NCBI GenBank assembly: GCA_907163375.1
Contig: CAJQUW010006985.1
Coordinates: 496,001 to 560,000, forward strand
DNA from: Prostheceraeus crozeri
Lineage: Eukaryota > Platyhelminthes > Polycladida > Euryleptidae
DNA length: 64,000 bases
Reading direction: 5' to 3'
Shown here: positions 10,880-21,362 of the stretch, piece by piece
Layout: each line of letters opens with the position of its first letter
Position numbering within the stretch: position 1 is the first letter of the stretch
Position numbers and translations under genes: made by a program
The notes under the pieces: generated by a model
Database searches by the model: none
Told to the model about the DNA's origin: nothing
What the model saw: only the letters and a program-made list of their open reading frames with translations

Positions 10880-10917
10880 CAGGGATCTGGTAGAATTTTG
10901 CCAGCTCTAGATCCCTG
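10880..10917. repeat. 38-bp inverted repeat with hAT-like termini
   Basis: The sequence starts CAGGGATCT and ends AGATCCCTG, nine-base perfect inverted ends around 20 bp. CAGGGAT is also the terminus of the hAT-type element at 1260. No 8-bp duplication is present (TTACATAC against CCACAAGC), so whether it ever transposed is open. Confidence 0.5.
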
Positions 10918-11018
10918 CCACAAGCGCACTAACTTAGCCGACATGCAAATAGCTGAATGAGGAGGCACTTGATGATAATTGCAGAAATTAAATTAACATT
11001 TTATTAACATTAAATAAA

Positions 11019-11527
11019 CAGGTCGTCCTTTTTCTGTTTCACTAGAAAGGAAGCATTGGAACACGTAATGATGACGAAATGGCACAATCTGCTAACATAA
11101 TGCCATAGCAATCGAGCAATGAGCAGCCAGTTCAGCATTAAACACGCCAAATTGTGCAAAGTTTCAGTGACTGTTATCAACCGGATCACACAGCAAAGAG
11201 ACGCTAGTCGATGTCAAGTTCTATAGAGAAGCTTGTGAACGTCTTTCGTGCGTCTGCTATCTTTTATCATAATTATCGGGAGGAACAACATTACCGAGAA
11301 AATTTTTGTGCACTGATGCGAGTTCTTCGAATCTGAAGGAATCGTGGCGATCGGAGCATTTTGAGGGAATTCACAGCAATCCGCAAGCGAGGTAAGACTA
11401 TTTTTCCTATCTCTGCAAGGTATTAAAAATTTCTGTTTGCCGACTTAGTAAGTACTTGCATGTGCCATCGTTTTGAATCAGTTTGCACTTCTAGCAATGT
11501 GACACGCTTAAACAATCTAATTCTGTG
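11019..11527 (+). mobile_element. Family A, copy 1 (hAT-like MITE)
   Basis: This copy aligns over about 510 bp with the reverse complement of 13565-14073 and of 57918-59162 (minus its insertion). The right end is AATCTAATTCTGTG. The left end lacks the outermost CACAGAATTAGG seen in the other copies, so it is slightly truncated. Shared internal blocks include TTATCAACCGGATCACAC and GGCGATCGGAGCATTTTG. No coding region is present. Confidence 0.8.
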
Positions 11528-11810
11528 GGTATAGTAGATGACTAGCATGATAAAAATGCTTAGAAGGCTTTGAACTCAATGACAATCCCAATAGACAATA
11601 TCAATGGGCACTCATGGTCCCCATTCATTGCTGGATCTTAAGAATAATCAAACTACTAAAGCACGGAATAGTCACAGATTACTGCTGTGAGGAGGTGTTT
11701 CCTAAATAACTTTATCAAAACGATTTCATATTTACAAGGAAACTATAACATCGTGAATCTTTGCAAAGTAAATTGACAAGGTACCGGCACTTAGTTACTG
11801 TAGACCACAC

Positions 11811-12643
11811 CATAGAGTAGGGATATGTAGGTAGAGTATCGACTCAAAAAATTATCTGTAAAAAGTATCTGATTACAGTGAAAATTTTTATATCAAAAGA
11901 TTCAGTTTTCTGCGGAGACTACATTCCCGTGTTCCAAAAAATTGCTTGAGCAGTATTAAAAAAAGTCAAAATTTTCCAATTTATATACTACCGAGATGAC
12001 TCTCTATATAAGTAGTATGAAGCAAGTTGGATATCAAAAGGAATGAATATTTGCTAATGATCATCCTAACTAAGCGGAAATCAAGCTGATTATCAAGGGA
12101 ACTTCATGAATTGTATTATAATGAAAGTCTTCATGAAAAAAACGAGACCTTATTCGTGCTTTCTTGGCTGAAATTTCAAGTTTTTAATTCCCTTTTCACC
12201 GGCATGATTTTATGATTCGAAGCTAAATTCATGTTTCATTTCTTGAATCTGAATAGTGATGTGGACACATTTACATCTTTCAAAGTTAAATGAAATCATT
12301 GTCTTTGATTATGTGATTTTCTGCCAGTTGCAGGTTGCCTGTGATATGATCACGCGTAAGAAAATAAAATACTCTTGAGGTTGAGCCTGAAAGTAATAGG
12401 AACCCATCGAATTGCCAATTTAGCAAACATTAAATCTCCAAGGCTGTCATGAGAATCTGTGAAATACCATCATCCCTTCTGCATTACAATCAGAATCACT
12501 TGCATAAAAATTTGCATATCTCACATTTGGTGACAATACCACCTGTATCTCCCTTGTGTTCATTTAATAAAATCGAAAGTGTATACACATCGGGGATTTA
12601 ATAAATGCGGAGTTACAACTCTACCTAATATACCTACTCTATG
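11811..12643 (+). mobile_element. Family C, copy 1 (833-bp hAT-like MITE)
   Basis: The termini are CATAGAGTAGG at 11811 and CCTACTCTATG ending at 12643, with similarity extending about 26 bp inward through GGTAGAG. Both flanks carry GACCACAC (11803-11810 and 12644-12651), an exact 8-bp target-site duplication, which points to the hAT superfamily. Two more copies lie at 15074-15916 and 36804-37656. Shared internal blocks include CTATATAAGTAGT, AGCTGATTATCAAGG and GATCACGCGTAAGAAAA. No transposase frame is seen. Confidence 0.9.
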
Positions 12644-12695
12644 GACCACACGAAGCCCCATGACAAAGCATGTCTGCGGCCATAGCAATCCGACG

Positions 12696-13269
12696 TCTAT
12701 AATAATGAAGGAATAGAACGCAAATGGACATAACAATGACACGTCGTAGATATGTGTTGCCATGACAGCGGTACCTAAACGATGGCGGCTTTCTAGTGGC
12801 AACTTATCAGTGCACTTTGTAGATATTTACAGTCATTATTGTTTCTCTTTATACATAAAAGCATTTTGATATAGCAGCTTGCAGTAGATCGTATTACCTT
12901 AACCCTTTGATGCATAAATAATTTTCAAAATTAAAGTTTTTTGAAAAATAACTTTTTTCAAATGCAATTTGCGGGCGTTCTAGGGATCGTATGAAGTCAG
13001 TAGAGGTGCTATTAGAAGCGCATTGATCTCCTCTTTCTTTTGGTTCCAAATTTCTGCCGTTTTTGGAGCAGTTGTCCCAAAAGATGCGGGTCAAAATGTC
13101 CTCAAGAGAGTACAATATGCATGAAAGGGTTAAGAATCTACAAATGCATATTTCAGTGGTTTAATTCTTCTTTAGCTACATTGACCTAGATCGGTACCTA
13201 AACGACTATCAACAAACCGTTGTTGTCCCTTCTAGTCTTAGACAAAGCAAAAAGTTGGATTTCCATGTC
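12696..13269 (+). repeat. Repeat E, copy 2, interrupted by a MITE
   Basis: This stretch aligns with 2008-2362 on both sides of a TTAA-flanked insertion at 12899-13133. Left of the insertion the shared blocks include GACACGTCGTAGATATGTGTT and GGCGGCTTTCTAGTGG; right of it, GTTGTCCCTTCTAGTCTTA. Confidence 0.75.
12899..13133. mobile_element. piggyBac-type MITE (227 bp plus TTAA)
   Basis: The insertion is bordered by TTAA on both sides (12899-12902 and 13130-13133). Its ends are CCCTTTGATGCATA and TATGCATGAAAGGG, 14-bp inverted repeats with one mismatch. Repeat E copy 1 is continuous at this point (around 2210), so it acts as an empty-site comparison. TTAA duplication with CCCTTT ends is characteristic of piggyBac-related transposons. 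There is no transposase; the one frame inside is short and unrecognised. Confidence 0.9.
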
Positions 13270-13327
13270 TACGACGTAGCATTGCCTTCAGTGTGCATGT
13301 CCGGTCTAGTCCTTTGTCAGTATAGAC

Positions 13328-13560
13328 CATAGAAATTGACAAGAATAAAACTTCTACAATGAAGGTCAAGCTTCATGCGATACACAGTTTTGGCACATAA
13401 ATTGCGCGGCATTTTCACATGGATACACCTGTCAACGAATGTGTTAATAGATTAGAATCAGTCACATGTAAAGGTCTTAGCATATAATGGTCATTCATGC
13501 CTCAACTTAGTTCCCCGGATATGCCGCGCCCAGAGTCAATTTTCATTCTAGTCAACTTAT
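13328..13560 (+). mobile_element. Family F, copy 2 (right end lost)
   Basis: The copy starts CATAGAAATTGACAA and aligns with 38564-39023 and with the reverse complement of 18453-18708, through ACACAG-TTTGGC, ACCTGTCAACG and CAACTTAGTTCCC. Similarity stops at TAGTCAACTTA, about 25 bp before the expected terminus, where family A copy 2 begins. Confidence 0.75.
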
Positions 13561-13564
13561 ATGA

Positions 13565-14073
13565 CACAATTGAATTGTTTAAGTGTATCGCTTTGACAAA
13601 AGTGCAAACTGATTGCACATGCAAGTACTTATTAAGTGGGCAAAAAGAAATGTTTAATACCTTGCAGAGATAGAAAAATAGTCGTGCGTCGCTTGCAAAT
13701 TGCTGTGAATTCTTTCAAAATGATCCGATCGCCACGATTCCTTCAGATTCGAGGAATTCAGATCATTGCGCAAAAGTTTTCTCAATAATGTTGGGCCCTC
13801 CGATCATTATCAAAAAAGTTAGCAGGCGCACGAAAAAACGTTCACAAACTTCTCTGTACAGCCTGACATCGACTGCGTCTCTTTGGTGTGTGATCCGGTT
13901 GATAACAGTCACTGAAACTTCGCACAAGTTGGAATGTTTAATGTTGAAATAGCTGCTCCTTTTTCGATTGCTATGGTATTATGTTAGCAGATTGTGCCAT
14001 TTCGTCATCATTACGTGTTCCAATGCTTCCTTTCTAGTGAAACAGAAGAGAAGACGACCTGCCTAATTCTGTG
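13565..14073 (-). mobile_element. Family A, copy 2
   Basis: This is the inverted partner of 11019-11527, with ends CACAATTGAATTG and CTAATTCTGTG. Flanking 8-mers do not match well. It contains CGATTGCTATGGTATTATG, the uninterrupted form of the site that carries family B in the copy at 57918. Confidence 0.8.
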
Positions 14074-15065
14074 GATATAAACAGTCGGATTTCTGTGTCC
14101 CAGAAACTTCCGAACTTTCAATACGGACAATGTTGCAAAGCAAAATACAAAGTGCTCAAGTTTGATGAAGTGTTTTCCAGACCTTACAATGCAATTATAA
14201 CAGGAATTCCGCGCTCCAATGTTTGCTGAAGATCAAGAAATAGTTCTAATTTTTTCGAGTTTTCTGTAGGATCTGTATCTCGCATTTTCGTTGTGTTAAC
14301 ATATTGACACGTGTTGAGGTCATTTTTAGGTCAAACTGATTGGCACCATATAACGGAAGATAACCCGGAACACCGGGAAAATGTTTTTTAGTTCTACAAT
14401 CTAGCGTAGATCAAATTATTAATTCAAATTGAAAGCAACTAAGTTTGAATCCCAAGAAACATGACAGTCTGACCAGTAGCCGTGAAATATGCGTTTGATG
14501 AACCGGCATTAAAGCAACCAACCGCAGCTAAAGTTTATCGAAGTCTAATTAGCACCGTGAAGAAAACGCAGATGTAAAGGAATTACAAAATACAGGTCAG
14601 CTTTTTCATTCCCATCATCGGTGAGGACACGAGAACAGTTTTTATCTGACGTCACAAAGCCGCAGGGCAATCTAAGAAGTGACATTCTCGCGCTTTTTGT
14701 CTTTAGCAAGCTCAAATGAGGCAATTATCTCATGAACTTGGCAGGATAGGACGCGATAAGTTGTTAAAATACCTTCAATGTAGTGACTCACAAGAAATGT
14801 AATATTTCCTGTCAGCACTTGTGCACAGGTGCACTCTTCACTGAAAGATTAACGATGAATGCAAAAAACAGGGTTCAGAGAAAAGAAAATATGAGCTTAA
14901 GCAGATTATAGGCAGTGAGTGATTAATCGCATTACGGCACTACACTCACCGGAATCCGGAGCAAGAAGATGCTTCATGATCAACGCAGCGTGGCCCATTG
15001 TTTTGAGAACAAAGAACAAGTTAGTTAGTACTACTGACATTGCCCATTCACCAAGAAAAATCAGT
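14074..15065. other. Unassigned AT-rich DNA
   Basis: Nothing recognisable lies between family A copy 2 and family C copy 3 on either strand. Confidence 0.45.
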
Positions 15066-15073
15066 CGCTCAAA

Positions 15074-15916
15074 CATAGAGTACGTATATTAGGTAGAATA
15101 GCAATTTAGTGGCAATCAAATCCCGAATGCAGTTTCGATTTTATCAAGTGAACTCGAGTTGAGACCCAATGACGTCAGATAAGCAAAGTTTTGAAGTTTT
15201 GAAGAAATTACCACGGATTTGACTGATCATGACAACAATACAGAGGGAAGAATAGTATTTTACAAATCCTCCGTGTCATGACAACCTTGGAGAGGTAATG
15301 CTTATCAAATTAGCAATTCGTTGCGGTGCAATGCTTAGCCTTAGAAAAAAGAGAATTTTCTTAAGCGTGATCTCACAACGTGACATCACAAAGTACTTGC
15401 CAATGAAGGTGCAAAATATCATAATCCAAGATAATGATCATTTAACTTTAAAAGACGGGAATGGGTCCGCATATTAATTAGTATTCAGGTTCAAGAAATG
15501 AAAGAGAAATGCATAGCATAATGAAGTCATGCCTATTAAAATTGAATTAAAGCTTGAAATTTCGGCTGAGAAACACAACAAGATCTCAACTTTTCCATGA
15601 AGACTTGCTCTATAACACGGTTCATGACATTTTCTTGGTAATCAGCTTAATCTCCGTTGAATTGAGACACCTGTTAGTAAATTTTTGTTCATTTTGATAT
15701 CCAATAGGTTACATACTACTTATATAAAGGTTCCAAATCGCTATTATACAAACACAGGAATAATTTGCAAAATTTAGCTTCCCAAAAATTGATCAAATAT
15801 TTTTTGGACTGCAGGAACGTAATCTCAGCAAAAAACTGAATCTTCTGATAAAATATTTTTGTCCTATGCTGACACTTTTTGAGTCAACACTCTACGTGCT
15901 ATATACTCACTCTATG
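15074..15916 (-). mobile_element. Family C, copy 3 (843 bp)
   Basis: The ends are CATAGAGTACGTATATTAGG at 15074 and CTCACTCTATG ending at 15916. CGCTCAAA flanks both sides exactly (15066-15073 and 15917-15924). In minus orientation it aligns along its length with the copies at 11811 and 36804, including the ATATAAGTAGTATG, TGATTACCAAG and GATCACGC-TAAG blocks. Confidence 0.9.
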
Positions 15917-15924
15917 CGCTCAAA

Positions 15925-17152
15925 CTTGTAGATCACATGCCCGAAATCAAGAAAATCCGACACTATAGTATTTGAGCTGACTTTTGTTGATTGACTGACA
16001 AAGTAAGCAACTTTCAACACGTCTCCATACGGCAAGAATTTTCAACTATGGCAGGCCTCACAAATTCGATTCTTCTAAATATCTAGCGATATTGAGTTAC
16101 ATGCAGATTGCAGATGCTTGATCAAGCAGCTGAATTTAGTCTGAATAGCCTGCTAGATAAAAAGAGAGTGAGTAACTGTTGGCAAATATAAGTAGGACGA
16201 TAAAAAGATGCAGGTTGCATAGCAAACTTCAGAATAACAGGTTATCGACATTGTAGGTACTTCACGTTTTAGGCTACCGGTACATGTAGCAGGTTGCCCT
16301 ATTGAAAATGAGCGGAGTAAAATGCTGGAGTGGAAAATACTGTCTGTCTTTTTACAGCCTCAATCATAATGCAATAACAAATTAATTGCACTTGACAATG
16401 CCACTCAAGTAGAACGCAGTTTCTATTATTCTGTTATGACGCATGCATGATTCAAAACTTTGTATATATTCTGAGAAAGAATTCATTTTGCTTTGTAAAT
16501 ATATGTCTTATTCAGATCGATCTTCCTCTGATATTGCAAGAAAATTCTATCGTCTGTCGATGACATTCCAATTGATAACTTTCCGACTAACTTTCTTCAT
16601 CTTTTCCTGACATTTGATTTCGTAGATGGTTGCTGGCGACTTATTGCGATGATTTGAATCACTCGAAATAATGACCGTCTCTCTCTTGTACTAAATCATT
16701 AAAATCTATTCAATATCTAAGTGAATGATCTCTGGAAATTCCAGTGCTTCTGAATATGAATTTTAATAGACGCAGCAACATGTTTCTGACGTCTGACTTT
16801 GACTGCAATTCCTCGGTGCACCGATTATAGTCATTTAAGACTTTGCCCTGATAGAGTGCATCACTTCAAGTTTGTTTGTTAATGTTTTACAATAACAGTC
16901 CACGGTGATAGTGATACTTGATTCAAACTTGTGTACAGTGATAGATAGATCTCTAGCAGAATGAAAGACAAATTTGTGCTATAAGAAGCACTGTTGTGAA
17001 CTGATAACATGCGGAGCGGCGTTCATTATACTTTTACTACCCATAATTGAATACGCGAGGGTTTGGCCCGCCCCTCTTTAACTTCTAGTGCTCCAGTCAT
17101 TCTCCGCTGCTACAAACACAGAGATAAATTGCCTTGTCTGCGTATTTCGGTA
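15925..17152. other. Unassigned AT-rich DNA
   Basis: No gene, terminus or copy of another repeat in this window was recognised. Confidence 0.45.
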
Positions 17153-18178
17153 CAGAGATTGCAAAAACCCGGGTTTTTTCAAGCACCCGGATACCGGTTC
17201 CGGATCCGTATCCTAGACCCAGGCACCCGGGTGGATCCTATTATCAAGGGATAAAATTGCGTGTAATTCGTTTTCATTATCATGAAATACTGAATGGCCT
17301 GGTTTCTGAGATTAACTTTAAATTATGCGTTTCATAGTACATGCTAATGAAGTGATATTGAAATCCTAAGATCTTGCTATCGCTAACTATAGTTGTCACT
17401 CTACTTCTCAGTTGTTATTATACCATCTTTACGAAATATCATTCCTAAATATCAATGGATGATTACAAGTATCTGAGACCGAGCATAGAGAAATGTGTAC
17501 TCTTTCTTAAGACATGACAACTAAAACTGAATTTCTGCATTAATTAAGTTTATTTTTACCATGATTGTCAATCAAAATAGAGATTAATCCAGACCAATTT
17601 CGATAGTGATAAGCACGTGCATTTAACTAAAAGAAAAAGGGGAAAGACCGCAAACTTGCTTTTATTTGTGCTTTTTTAACTAATAAGCGTATATCCCGCT
17701 TATAGATAATTACAGCTATTGTTCATTGTAAGTATATAGTAAGGTAGTTCACAATGGATATTTCTTCATGTTATTAGCTTTGAAATTCATGGTTGTCCAT
17801 TCATTCCTTAGTATGGATTAGTAAAGTGGGTGCAGTGGTTACAAGCTTACAAAGGTAACATGACAATTAGAATGAACAAAGGAAGAAAAAGTTACTTCAT
17901 CTTTTCTGTAACCTTAATAGATGGTCATTCAATACCGATCCACACATATTCCTCGATTAAACATTTCTATTCAGATTTGTATTCTTAGCTGCCCACATAC
18001 ACTCCCAACTCTTAGTGAGTAACGAGAAAAACTAGTTCTATAACTTTTATAACTTCAATTGTTAAATAGGGTTTTCTACTACTGTAATGACTATCAACAT
18101 TTAATCTTCAACGCTCTTCGCTGGATCCGGGCGTATCTAACACCGGATCCCGTATCCGGATCTTGATTGCAATCCCTG
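17153..18178. mobile_element. hAT-like element with GGATCCG subterminal repeats
   Basis: The left end is CAGAGATTGCAAAAACCCGG and the right end is GATTGCAATCCCTG, inverted over about 13 bp. Just inside both ends are GC-rich reiterations of CCGGATCC or CCGGATAC, unlike the AT-rich core. The layout resembles the element at 1260. The flanking 8-mers (TTTCGGTA and ATCAGCAC) do not match, so the duplication has decayed or the ends are misplaced by a little. No transposase is visible. Confidence 0.6.
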
Positions 18179-18452
18179 ATCAGCACTGATGACGGCCAGA
18201 ACTAGTCTTGAGGGGCGAGAAGATCAATTTTTCATTGAACATAATGCAAATTCAAGCCATAATTCTGACGAATCAGAACATTGATACTACATTAAACGTA
18301 CACAGTCCGTAAATTTAGATCGGGAAGTTTCGAACGGTGTGAATAATATTTCCATTTGATGAATTTATCACGGAGGAACATTGAGTCAAAGATACGTACT
18401 TTTCACTTCACATGCCTGTCTGTAACCTGACCGTTGAGGGTTGTGTGTTCGC

Positions 18453-18708
18453 CATAGAAATAAACTGTTTATCTAAAGTTGACTAGAATGGAAATTGACT
18501 CAAGGTCACGGCACATCCGGGGGAACTAAGTTGGGGCATGAATGACCAATTAAGAGCTTAGATTTACACATGTGACTGATTCTAGTCCAATGATAAAGAC
18601 GTTGACAGGTGTATCTAAGTGAAAATGCGTGCGATTTTTGTGCCACTATTGTGTTTTGCATGAAGATTAACTACAATTCTAGAGGTTTTATTGTTGTCAA
18701 TTTCTATG
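18453..18708 (-). mobile_element. Family F, copy 1 (256-bp hAT-like MITE)
   Basis: The ends are CATAGAAATAAAC and GTCAATTTCTATG. Flanks are GTGTTCGC and GTGTTCGA, a 7/8 duplication. It aligns in reverse with 13328-13560 and 38564-39023. This copy is uninterrupted and serves as the empty-site reference for the nested MITE in the 38.6-kb copy. Confidence 0.85.
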
Positions 18709-18716
18709 GTGTTCGA

Positions 18717-19260
18717 TGAGCTACATCTGCAATCCACGCGCTTGGCCAATCACACAAGCCAAATAGAGACAAATATCTATGTCAATTTCTATCGCTTATG
18801 GCTGGGATAGGATTATTCCCGATCTAGACTAACCCAAACGGAAATGAGTCTATCTATGGCTCCAAATTACATAAAATCCATCTTAAAACACGTTATTTGT
18901 GAACTTTCTGACGATGATCGTTATTTGCTTTAATTCTCCATGCTCGCACATAAATAGCAATTCAAAAATTAAAATTACTAATTTTGAGCGGTTTTTGAAA
19001 TTTTACCGAGTTTTTGCTGTGAGTCCAATCAGTGATTGCTAATTGCGTGCCACACTGTTTGAATGTGCTGAGTGGTTATATTAAAGTACAAAGAGAGATT
19101 TATAAAATTCATTTGTGCATGGACTGTAACTCAAACATGCATTTATGAAATCTGGAAGGTTTTCCTGCGAAGAATCAGCGAAATCGTATTCTACCGTCCT
19201 CTGTACCTTCAATGTCACTAAAAAGAAGAGGGATGACCTGCAGATACCCATCGAATTATA
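18717..19260. other. Unassigned DNA
   Basis: No gene or repeat was recognised between family F copy 1 and repeat G copy 2. Confidence 0.4.
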
Positions 19261-19820
19261 ACACCGCACGGTCAAAAATATTCGAAGGATACAGGAAACG
19301 GAAGATACCAAAGTTAAACAACTACCCTAGTGGAGAATCATGTAAATAATTAGGTCAAATAATTAAAAGTCATGACCGAATGAATACAAATTAATACTAA
19401 CTACATAGAGTAACCTACTCCAGTACAGAGTAGGGACTGAAATACGAACAAAGGCTAGTCGACCCAACTTAAGACGGGAAGGGAAATAAATTGATACTTA
19501 TAAACGATTTTATTTTACCATCTAAGAACTAAAATAAGAGTTCGTCATGGACCTGACGAGAAGCTAACTTAAAAAATAACAAATGGTGTAAATAAGAAAC
19601 CTAAGAAACTAAAATTAAGTTTGCTATGTATGGAGTCATCAGGGAGGAACCATGTGACTGCATGAAGCAAGGTTTTGGCCCTTACCTCCAACCTATACCA
19701 CATGGCGGTGCCAGGCCAACCATATCGAATGTACGACATGGAAGGTCTCTCTAAGCCTGAGGAAACATAGCAGAATCTAACTGAAAATAAAATTTTGGAA
19801 GTTTTAGGACAAAAGGAATA
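19261..19820 (+). repeat. Repeat G, copy 2
   Basis: This is the second full-length direct copy of 7362-7920, with small indels, for example near the TAGGTCAAATAATTAAAAG tract. A third, inverted fragment lies at 1138-1219. Confidence 0.8.
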
Positions 19821-20248
19821 GAATTCAAAAGTAGAAGAAAACACAAAAGTGACTGCATGAATGGCCCACTACTAAAACTTTTAGTTGGTAGTGTTTGCAT
19901 AACATTTGAATTTCCAATACTCTATGCGATGTCTATGGTATATTAGCTGATTCACAGACTAGTATTCATTAAATGCCGCCTTCTTGTTGAAAATTGATGC
20001 GTTTCGATAAAAATTATCAATTCTTGCAAAATGTGACAGATTCAGCAAAAAAATAAATAACAGGCTAACACCAAAAGTCACAAAAGCGTAGTTGGGCTGC
20101 TTGGTTTTTAAAGCACCTACATTTAAAACTAAAATTGAATTGTGATTATTTAAAATCGATTCTTTTGGGCCTTTATAGGCATGCACTATTCAATGCCTCT
20201 GACTTTTCACGAAAACTAGAAGATATTTCTATGCGCCTTGCTCCCCTG

Positions 20249-21211
20249 CACTGTAAATCGCTCAGTAGCAATCACATAAGAAGGATTTGGTATATCTCTA
20301 TATATTTGCATGTTTTTCGTATGTTATTTCAAGTGTGGTATGCTTTACATACGAAAGCCATGCCAGCACAATGTTAAAAGAAAGCATCAATTATCTCTAA
20401 AGTATGTTGATTTAAGACCCTTTGTCAATAAAGCTCACACTAATGTTACTAATGTTTTGTAAGTAGTAAGATAATGACATTCAAGAGTCATACTTTCAAT
20501 TCTGAATTCGATTTAAATACATGTAATTCTGATACATTTCATAAACAATCAATAAGTATTCAACCATCAACAATTATGCTTTATGTAGTTTTGAAATTAA
20601 GCATATTATCAATCTGAAATAAAAACACATTATAATTCAAGAACGCAGAAATAGTTATGTTTGATATATATACGTCAACATGATTGCACGACTAATTTGG
20701 TTTGAATGAATTGATGTTAATCAACTCGATTCTTTAAGTCGAGCTGGCTTAACGTCCTGTTAATGTTGCTAGACAAGTAGCAACGACAACAATCTCATGG
20801 AGCATAAAATTCACAATAAATCCATTCTAGTTAAATATCACACTATCAAAAGAGAAATATTCACGACTGGTATTACTGAAAAAAAATTTCTGACAGTAGT
20901 ATGTAGTATATATTTTTGCTATGTGACTTAAAGCTCAACATACCAGAGGCATACGAATGAGGATGAATTTGCATCGGGTCTCGTATATAAAACATACCAA
21001 CAACTCGTATTTCAGTGGAAAACAGCCAATCACAGATAGAATAGTTCGCATCGCTGCATACCAATCACATACGAAAGTTAGCGAGATTTCGTATGAAAAA
21101 CATGCCAGATCTCTGTAAGCATACGAGAATCTTGTATCAGATGCTAGTTTCAAATGCATGTGATTTTGGTATATGTTTATATGTAATTTTCGAATCCAGC
21201 GATTTACAGTG
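20249..21211. mobile_element. 963-bp CACTGTAAA-family element
   Basis: The termini CACTGTAAATCGCT and AGCGATTTACAGTG are perfect 14-bp inverted repeats. The left 120 bp and right 120 bp also share CACAT, TTGGTATAT and GCATG-CGTATG motifs in inverted order. Flanks are TG on both sides rather than the TA seen at 8065 and 39188. The core is non-coding. Confidence 0.8.
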
Positions 21212-21212
21212 T

Positions 21213-21362
21213 GGCACCAGCATGAAAAATGGCTTGTCTGCTGGGAATCGAGCCCAGTCCTCTAACTGCTAACGCGGCACGAAGATCACCAAGACAATTG
21301 AAGCATTTCGAGGACTGACATCGATTCCTAGCAGGCAAGCCATCTCTCATGGTGGTGCCAGG
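21213..21362. repeat. 150-bp imperfect palindrome with tRNA-like boxes
   Basis: Arms of about 50 bp (21213-21262 and 21313-21362) are inverted: TGGCACCAGCATG pairs with CATGGTGGTGCCA and GGCTTGTCTGCTGGGAATCG pairs with CGATTCCTAGCAGGCAAGCC. The arms contain TCGATTCC, the core of a tRNA T-loop and B-box. On the minus strand TTAGCAGTTAGAGG precedes GGGCTCGATTCCC, resembling a compact A-box and B-box, but no anticodon arm is present. It abuts the end of the element at 21211. Confidence 0.6.
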
